Positions 59,363-64,000 of a DNA stretch of 64,000 nucleotides are shown one piece after another; within the stretch, counting starts at the first letter, position 1; the number at the start of each line of letters is the position of its first letter. A model generated the notes under the pieces. The model made no database searches and was not told the DNA's origin. It saw only the letters and a list, made by a program, of their open reading frames with translations. A program made the position numbers and the translations under genes. Source of the stretch: Flammeovirgaceae bacterium UBA5585 (GTDB taxonomy: Bacteria; Bacteroidota; Bacteroidia; Cytophagales; Cyclobacteriaceae); assembly GCA_002425185.1 (NCBI GenBank), contig DILT01000010.1, forward strand, positions 124,001 through 188,000, read 5' to 3'.

Positions 59363-61034
59363 CCATCCGGTTATGGTAATAGTAGAGCAGGTTCAGGTCC
59401 TGCGTGATGATGTTGCCTTCCTTATTTTGTAGCAAGGGCCGTTTTAAATGAAAGATGCCCACGTTTTCAAGGCCGTGTTTAATCACTAAATCAATTTTTC
59501 CCTTCAGGTGCGTGGCGTGGTTTGCCTTATCTTCTTTTTTGAGTTGATAAATTTTCTTGCGGATGCGCTTACAGGTCTTTCTGAATTCAGCATAGTCAAG
59601 CACTAACTCTTCCTCCGGCAAGCGCAACAAACCGAATAAATCCAGTTTAGGATGTTTCTTTTGCCACAGTTCAAACGCCACAAACGCTACCAGGTGGCTC
59701 GCGAAAATCCGATTGATGCGATGATACTCCGTTACAATGCGCTGGCTGAGCATACGGGTATATTCATTTTCACGTTGGGCATCAACCGTAAGCTGGCCAC
59801 TGGAAATAAAATAGTCTTCCGTATTGATTACCCGTCCATGCACATCCAGGCTGTTGCCTTCATCATCAACATAATTGCCGAGTACATCTAATCCTCTGCC
59901 AATTGAAACGGAAATATTCGATCCTTTTGTGAAAAACTTAATCATGAATTTAACAAGCCCCCAGCTGCCGTGCGGATCTTGTTCTGGCAGGTACCGATCT
60001 TGTCCTTTTATGGAAAGGTAATCATCAATCAACTCGGGTGCCTCCAACACAAAATGGTAGTTAAGGGTAACCGGCACCACAAAAATTTTCTGTGGTTTTT
60101 CTCCGGGAGGTGTGTTCAGATAAATATTCCGCTGTGCTTCTACGGTGGTGGAGAGTAATCCCAGCTTCAGCATTTTTTCGATCATACCTGAGCGCGATCG
60201 TGTACCGCCCGGAAAGAACAAACTATGCGCACCGCGTTGAATGGCAATGCCGGAATACATCTTCAGCGTTTCCAGGTAGGGCAAATTCTTTTTACGCCTG
60301 TCTACTTTATACGCCCCCAGGCTGTTCATAAAGTAGGCGAATATTTTCATATTGAAAAGATTCAACCCTGCACCATATATGAAGGCCGGTAAACCTAGTG
60401 CATGAATAATCCACCCAATTAAAATTGAATCAAGATTGCTGAAGTGTGTAGGCACCATCACAATAGTTCCCTTTCGTGCCAGGCTGCGCAATTGCTTTAC
60501 CTTGCCTACAATCTGAATTTTATCGCGGAGCGTATATTGATTACGAAAGAACCCTCCGAATTTTTTTACCCGCGAGGCATTCAGCAGCCTGGAGAACCAG
60601 AACTTAATCATCTCCCGTGCAAAGCGGTAGGAACTGGGCTTAAAATTGCCGGCTATTTCACTGGCGTATCGATGCACAATGATGTTCAGGATTTCCTCCT
60701 CTTTTCGGCTATGCTCATCCAGCGGTTTGCCGGTAAGGTCAATTAAATCCTGCTTGATCTTCGACCAGAACTTTCCTTCATCGGGGGGGTCAACGCGCCA
60801 GCGGTTACGTTTCATACGTTGCTGTTCCCGGTAAACGGTGGCTTCCAGTTCGTCAATAAGTTGTTTGCGGGTGGGGCGAAGTTGCTTGATGCGCTCAGCC
60901 GATTTCTGTGCAACCTCCTCGATAAATTCCTTCCGGTTTCGGCTTAGCCGGTACACCGGCCAGTCGGGTATTCCTTCCAGAATGGGCTTATATTGTTTGT
61001 TCTTGTTCTTTTTCTCCAGTACTTCCACGGGCAC
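59334..61034 (-). CDS. PlsB-like glycerol-3-phosphate / lysophosphatidate acyltransferase
   Basis: 566 residues. The acyltransferase HX4D motif is H197-F-S-N-L-D202 (MVPTHFSNLDS), with later FFPGGTRSRSG (phosphate-binding) and FVVPVTLNYHF. A basic N-terminal ~190 residues and a C-terminal helical ~200 residues flank it, more like the PlsB type than the short PlsC type. It probably puts the first acyl chain on glycerol 3-phosphate. The gpsA product downstream supplies that substrate. Confidence 0.85.
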   Translation of the reverse strand: MPVEVLEKKNKNKQYKPILEGIPDWPVYRLSRNRKEFIEEVAQKSAERIKQLRPTRKQLIDELEATVYREQQRMKRNRWRVDPPDEGKFWSKIKQDLIDLTGKPLDEHSRKEEEILNIIVHRYASEIAGNFKPSSYRFAREMIKFWFSRLLNASRVKKFGGFFRNQYTLRDKIQIVGKVKQLRSLARKGTIVMVPTHFSNLDSILIGWIIHALGLPAFIYGAGLNLFNMKIFAYFMNSLGAYKVDRRKKNLPYLETLKMYSGIAIQRGAHSLFFPGGTRSRSGMIEKMLKLGLLSTTVEAQRNIYLNTPPGEKPQKIFVVPVTLNYHFVLEAPELIDDYLSIKGQDRYLPEQDPHGSWGLVKFMIKFFTKGSNISVSIGRGLDVLGNYVDDEGNSLDVHGRVINTEDYFISSGQLTVDAQRENEYTRMLSQRIVTEYHRINRIFASHLVAFVAFELWQKKHPKLDLFGLLRLPEEELVLDYAEFRKTCKRIRKKIYQLKKEDKANHATHLKGKIDLVIKHGLENVGIFHLKRPLLQNKEGNIITQDLNLLYYYHNRMVGYDLEKFI

Positions 61035-61076
61035 AAAATACTATAATTTCAATCACCTGTGCTAAACACAAATTGA

Positions 61077-61316
61077 TTATAAGTTTTCCATCGACCGCTG
61101 TAACGTGCTGGCCATCGCAGAAAACCGGGTGAGAGCATCATTGATAAACTCAGCATTTACAATCTTTTGCAAGTCGTTTTCACTGGTTAACTCAAACTGG
61201 TTGATTTTATATGTTTGCTCCAACAGGCCTTGTTCAAGTTTGATCAGGTACCGGTTGTTCCAGCTAAACAGGGTAATTTTACAATCCGGGTTTGGTATTT
61301 CGCCAATAATGCGCAT
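61077..61316 (-). CDS. Conserved small protein of unknown function
   Basis: 79 residues: IIGEIPNPDCKITLFSWNNRYLIKLEQGLLEQTY, shortened here to PNPDCKITLFSWNNRYLIK, then an acidic helical end. I know this small family from Bacteroidota, without a function. It lies 42 bases upstream of the acyltransferase gene in the same direction and may begin that operon. Confidence 0.7.
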   Translation of the reverse strand: MRIIGEIPNPDCKITLFSWNNRYLIKLEQGLLEQTYKINQFELTSENDLQKIVNAEFINDALTRFSAMASTLQRSMENL

Positions 61317-61462
61317 AACGTTTTCTTTCTTTTTGATGTTAATCCGCCAACAACTTAATGTTTTAAGGGGTCTAAGAGACTAAAATGCTGGTTAAAACGT
61401 TAAGAAAATTGAATTTTTTCGATCGGCATAAGGGTTTTATATTGTAACCTGATTGGTATAGC

Positions 61463-64000
61463 ATGAGTGGTTTGATGAATCGTAAGTTTGTAAAGGCTGC
61501 AGGTACCATTTTTCTGTTTACACTGCTCCAGTTTTTTGCTTTGCAAGATGCGCTGGCAACTCACTTGCGTGCTGGGCAGATTGTAGCCACTCGTGTAAGT
61601 TGCACCGGACTGACCTTTCGGATTACCGTAACGGTCTATACCAATACCGGATCACCTGTTCTTTTTGGTGGCGAAATGGATTACCTCGATTTTGGTGATG
61701 GTACTCCACCTGTTCTTGTTCCTGAAACCCCAAATACAAATGACCCGGCCTTAGGACCAGGCGTTGCAACCGCATCGTACACCATAGAACATACCTACCC
61801 GGCACCCGGACGTTACATCATCAGTTATATTGAGCCCAATCGCAATGGAGGTGTATTAAACATGGACAACTCCATTTCCACAACTTTTTATATAGAAACG
61901 CAAATTAATATTGATCCATTTTTTGGTTGCAATAACACCCCGCAGTTACTTATACCTCCAATTGACCGGGCATGTGTTGGTGTTGCTTTTTTTCATAATC
62001 CAGGTGCATTCGATCCGGATGGCGACAGCCTCTCCTATGAGTTTGTGGTTCCCTTCCGCGATAAAAACCAAACGGTAGCTAACTACAGAGATCCAAATCA
62101 CTCAACCTTTTACAATAATTTTGCTACCGGAAATGAAGAAGGTACCGGACCGCCAACATTTACTATTAATCCTGTAGACGGAACTATTATCTGGGATGCC
62201 CCCGGCCGGCAGGGTGAATACAACATTGCCTTTGTTGTTGTAGAATGGCGCAAGGTTAATGGTGTTTGGTACCGGCTTGGCTTTGTGCGCAGAGACATGC
62301 AGATTATTGTAGAGGATTGTAATAATCAACGGCCAGATTTAATTGCTCCGGAGGATGTTTGTGTGGTGGCGGGCACTACCTTAACCGCTACAATATTTGG
62401 AATAGACCCGGAAAACCACCCGGTAAAAATTGAAGCCTTTTCAGAAATTTTATCACCAGGGTTTGTGTCGCCTGCAACCTACTCACCTGTTCCCGGACCC
62501 AATGATTTCCAACCGTCTAATCCGCCTGCACAACTGCAGTTCAGCTGGAATACCGCGTGCATACATGTAAAAGAACTCTATTACCAGGTAGTGTTTAAAA
62601 TAACCGATAACCCGCCACAGGGGCCACGGCTGGTAACATTTAAAACGTGGCGCATTAAGGTGGTGGCACCCGCCCCGCTGTGGAATACCGCCACCGTGAA
62701 TTTTGCAAACCGCAGTGCTGACCTTACCTGGCAAAACTACACCTGTGCACAACAAGCCACCACCATGCAAATTTGGAGAAGGGTTGACAGCATAAACTTC
62801 ACACCCGATGAGTGCCAAACCGGTATGCCTGCTTTTCTGGGCTATTCACTGGTGGGGCAGGTTTCAGCCACGCAAACGCAGTTTACCAATACCGGGTTGG
62901 ATGTAGGAGCCCGCTATTGCTACCGGCTTGTGGCCGTTTTTCCACAGCCGGGTGGAGGAGAGAGTTATGTTTCGCAAGAGATATGTTTACCGCCCATTTT
63001 AGCAGATGCACCGGTTATCACACATGTTACCATAGAAAAAACATCGAATTCAAATGGCGATGTACGCGTGAGTTGGCGCTCACCTTTTGATGCTGATCCC
63101 ACACAGTTTCCAAAAGAGCCTTATGGTTACGACTACCGTGTGGAACGGGCCGAAGGATTTACCGGAACGAATTTCGTTCCCATTCATACCGGCACCTTGC
63201 CGGGCGACACGACCATATTGGATACGGGCCTGGATACAGAAAACCGGATTTATAATTATCGGGTAATAGCCTTTTCGCAAGGCCAGCCGTTCGATCAATC
63301 TGCCCGTGCTTCTACCGTGCGACTTGAATTAACACCCGCTTCACAACAAATGGGGTTAACCTGGTCGGCAGCCGTGCCATGGTCAAATCAGGTACAGGCT
63401 TTTCCCGAGCATTACATTTATCGTGGGCCTGAAAACGCAACCGAAAATGACATGGTGCTTATTGCTCAAAAAAATGTTTTCGATGACGGCTTTTATTTTC
63501 TGGATACAGGCCTGGATGACAACACCGTGTATTGTTACCGTGTTATGACCCGCGGTAGCTATGGCAACCCGGATATTGCCGTGCCGCAGGATAATTTCTC
63601 GCAAATTATTTGTGCCCAGCCTAAAGATGAAATACCACCGTGTGAACCCATTTTGGTGGTAGAGAATTTTGATTGCAATGATTACCGGTTCCAGGAAGCT
63701 TGTAATGCGAACATCTTCAGCAATACAGTGCGGTGGAATCGCCCCGCGGATGCTGAATGCGAGTCTGATACCCGTAGTTATAACATTTATTTTTCATCCA
63801 CCCCGGGCGGCACCTATTCGCTGCTGGCCACCAACGTGCGCGATACCTTTTATGTTGATGAAGGTCTTTTATCGTTTGCACGTTGCTATCAAATAAAGGC
63901 AGTTGACCGTTCAGGCAACGAGAGCAAATTTAGCAACGAAGTATGCTTTGAAAATTGCCCCTACTACGAATTACCAAATATTTTTACGCCCAATGGCGAT
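61463..64000 (+). CDS. Large T9SS-type surface protein (3' partial)
   Basis: 846 codons from ATG 61463 to the window edge, with no stop. A signal peptide (about 1-33) precedes a PKD-like part with DFGDGTPPV and a cadherin-like part with FDPDGDSLSYEF. Repeated FN3/Ig-like modules follow, each with a CYR or NYR segment (ARYCYRLVAVF, IYNYRVIAF, VYCYRVMTR, RCYQIKAVD). The frame stops at ELPNIFTPNGD, the first residues of a gliding motility-associated C-terminal (type B) sorting domain. Expected to be exported by Sec, then T9SS to the surface. It was found by reading the frame directly. Confidence 0.88.
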   Translation, partial: MSGLMNRKFVKAAGTIFLFTLLQFFALQDALATHLRAGQIVATRVSCTGLTFRITVTVYTNTGSPVLFGGEMDYLDFGDGTPPVLVPETPNTNDPALGPGVATASYTIEHTYPAPGRYIISYIEPNRNGGVLNMDNSISTTFYIETQINIDPFFGCNNTPQLLIPPIDRACVGVAFFHNPGAFDPDGDSLSYEFVVPFRDKNQTVANYRDPNHSTFYNNFATGNEEGTGPPTFTINPVDGTIIWDAPGRQGEYNIAFVVVEWRKVNGVWYRLGFVRRDMQIIVEDCNNQRPDLIAPEDVCVVAGTTLTATIFGIDPENHPVKIEAFSEILSPGFVSPATYSPVPGPNDFQPSNPPAQLQFSWNTACIHVKELYYQVVFKITDNPPQGPRLVTFKTWRIKVVAPAPLWNTATVNFANRSADLTWQNYTCAQQATTMQIWRRVDSINFTPDECQTGMPAFLGYSLVGQVSATQTQFTNTGLDVGARYCYRLVAVFPQPGGGESYVSQEICLPPILADAPVITHVTIEKTSNSNGDVRVSWRSPFDADPTQFPKEPYGYDYRVERAEGFTGTNFVPIHTGTLPGDTTILDTGLDTENRIYNYRVIAFSQGQPFDQSARASTVRLELTPASQQMGLTWSAAVPWSNQVQAFPEHYIYRGPENATENDMVLIAQKNVFDDGFYFLDTGLDDNTVYCYRVMTRGSYGNPDIAVPQDNFSQIICAQPKDEIPPCEPILVVENFDCNDYRFQEACNANIFSNTVRWNRPADAECESDTRSYNIYFSSTPGGTYSLLATNVRDTFYVDEGLLSFARCYQIKAVDRSGNESKFSNEVCFENCPYYELPNIFTPNGD

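Noticed and set aside
61623..63604. Several minus-strand frames of 60-111 residues opposite the large surface protein
   Set aside because: The plus frame is open for 846 codons with a signal peptide and repeated modules; the others are shadows.

Overview
This window looks like chromosomal DNA from a member of the Bacteroidota, most likely Cytophagales. The order-level call is inference. Directly visible support: an LpxC-FabZ fusion; PorX, the regulator of the type IX secretion system (T9SS); three secreted proteins with T9SS-type C-terminal domains; several Bacteroidota-only small families (DUF4290, DUF4296, DUF3109-like); and promoters of the Bacteroidota type (TTTG, 19-21 bases, TAnnTTTG) instead of E. 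coli -35/-10 boxes. Coding density is very high, genes often overlap by a few bases, and no gene-free stretch exceeds 300 bp. I found no rRNA, tRNA, CRISPR array, transposase or integrase.

Layout. 1-5 kb: 3' end of a GH3-family gene, a LysE exporter, and a convergent DUF58/VWA (Bat-like) cluster. 5-8.5 kb: a DUF4296 lipoprotein, mutS2, and a small AT-rich toxin-antitoxin insert (UPF0175 plus a frameshifted DUF3368) bracketed by two copies of the last 80 bp of mutS2. 8.5-14.4 kb: a lipoprotein, then a lipid A operon (lpxD, lpxC-fabZ, lpxA) ending in an orphan ABC ATPase and preceded by an HD-domain hydrolase. 14.4-17.7 kb: porX, tsaE and alanine dehydrogenase as an overlapping operon. 18-28.6 kb: valS, an rRNA m5C methyltransferase, fahA, a flavin reductase, a lipoprotein plus M64 metallopeptidase pair, and a TPR protein. 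28.6-38 kb: pdhB, an OmpA/TPR lipoprotein, pspC, a GT2 glycosyltransferase, ybaB, a T9SS surface protein overlapping hutH, and hisS. 38-45 kb: a small basic protein, exonuclease III, a HigBA toxin-antitoxin pair under a palindromic promoter, then uvrD, DUF4290, murA and a small membrane protein. 45-54 kb: a TcmP-like methyltransferase, DUF3109, a small secreted plug-like protein, greB, and a long minus-strand run pdxA, TerB-like, DUF177, rpmF, fabH, efp, accB, accC. 53.7-64 kb: rsmA, mgtE, a pentapeptide-repeat membrane protein, greA behind a leader terminator, a HIT protein, a nested palindromic intergenic element, plsB-like/gpsA, and a large T9SS-type surface protein running off the right edge.

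Functionally this is mostly core chromosome: envelope building (lipid A, peptidoglycan precursor, phospholipid and fatty-acid initiation), translation and RNA polymerase factors, and amino-acid metabolism. Surface and secretion genes are interspersed. The clearest accessory structure is the insert at the 3' end of mutS2. The two repeat copies differ only at synonymous positions, and the original-looking terminator follows the second copy, which suggests a cassette that arrived with its own replacement gene end. Other points to follow up are a strong intrinsic terminator inside the predicted greA leader, an EF-P with Asn at the usually modified loop-tip position, a MurA with Asp in place of the fosfomycin-target Cys, and a stand-alone TonB-plug-like secreted protein.
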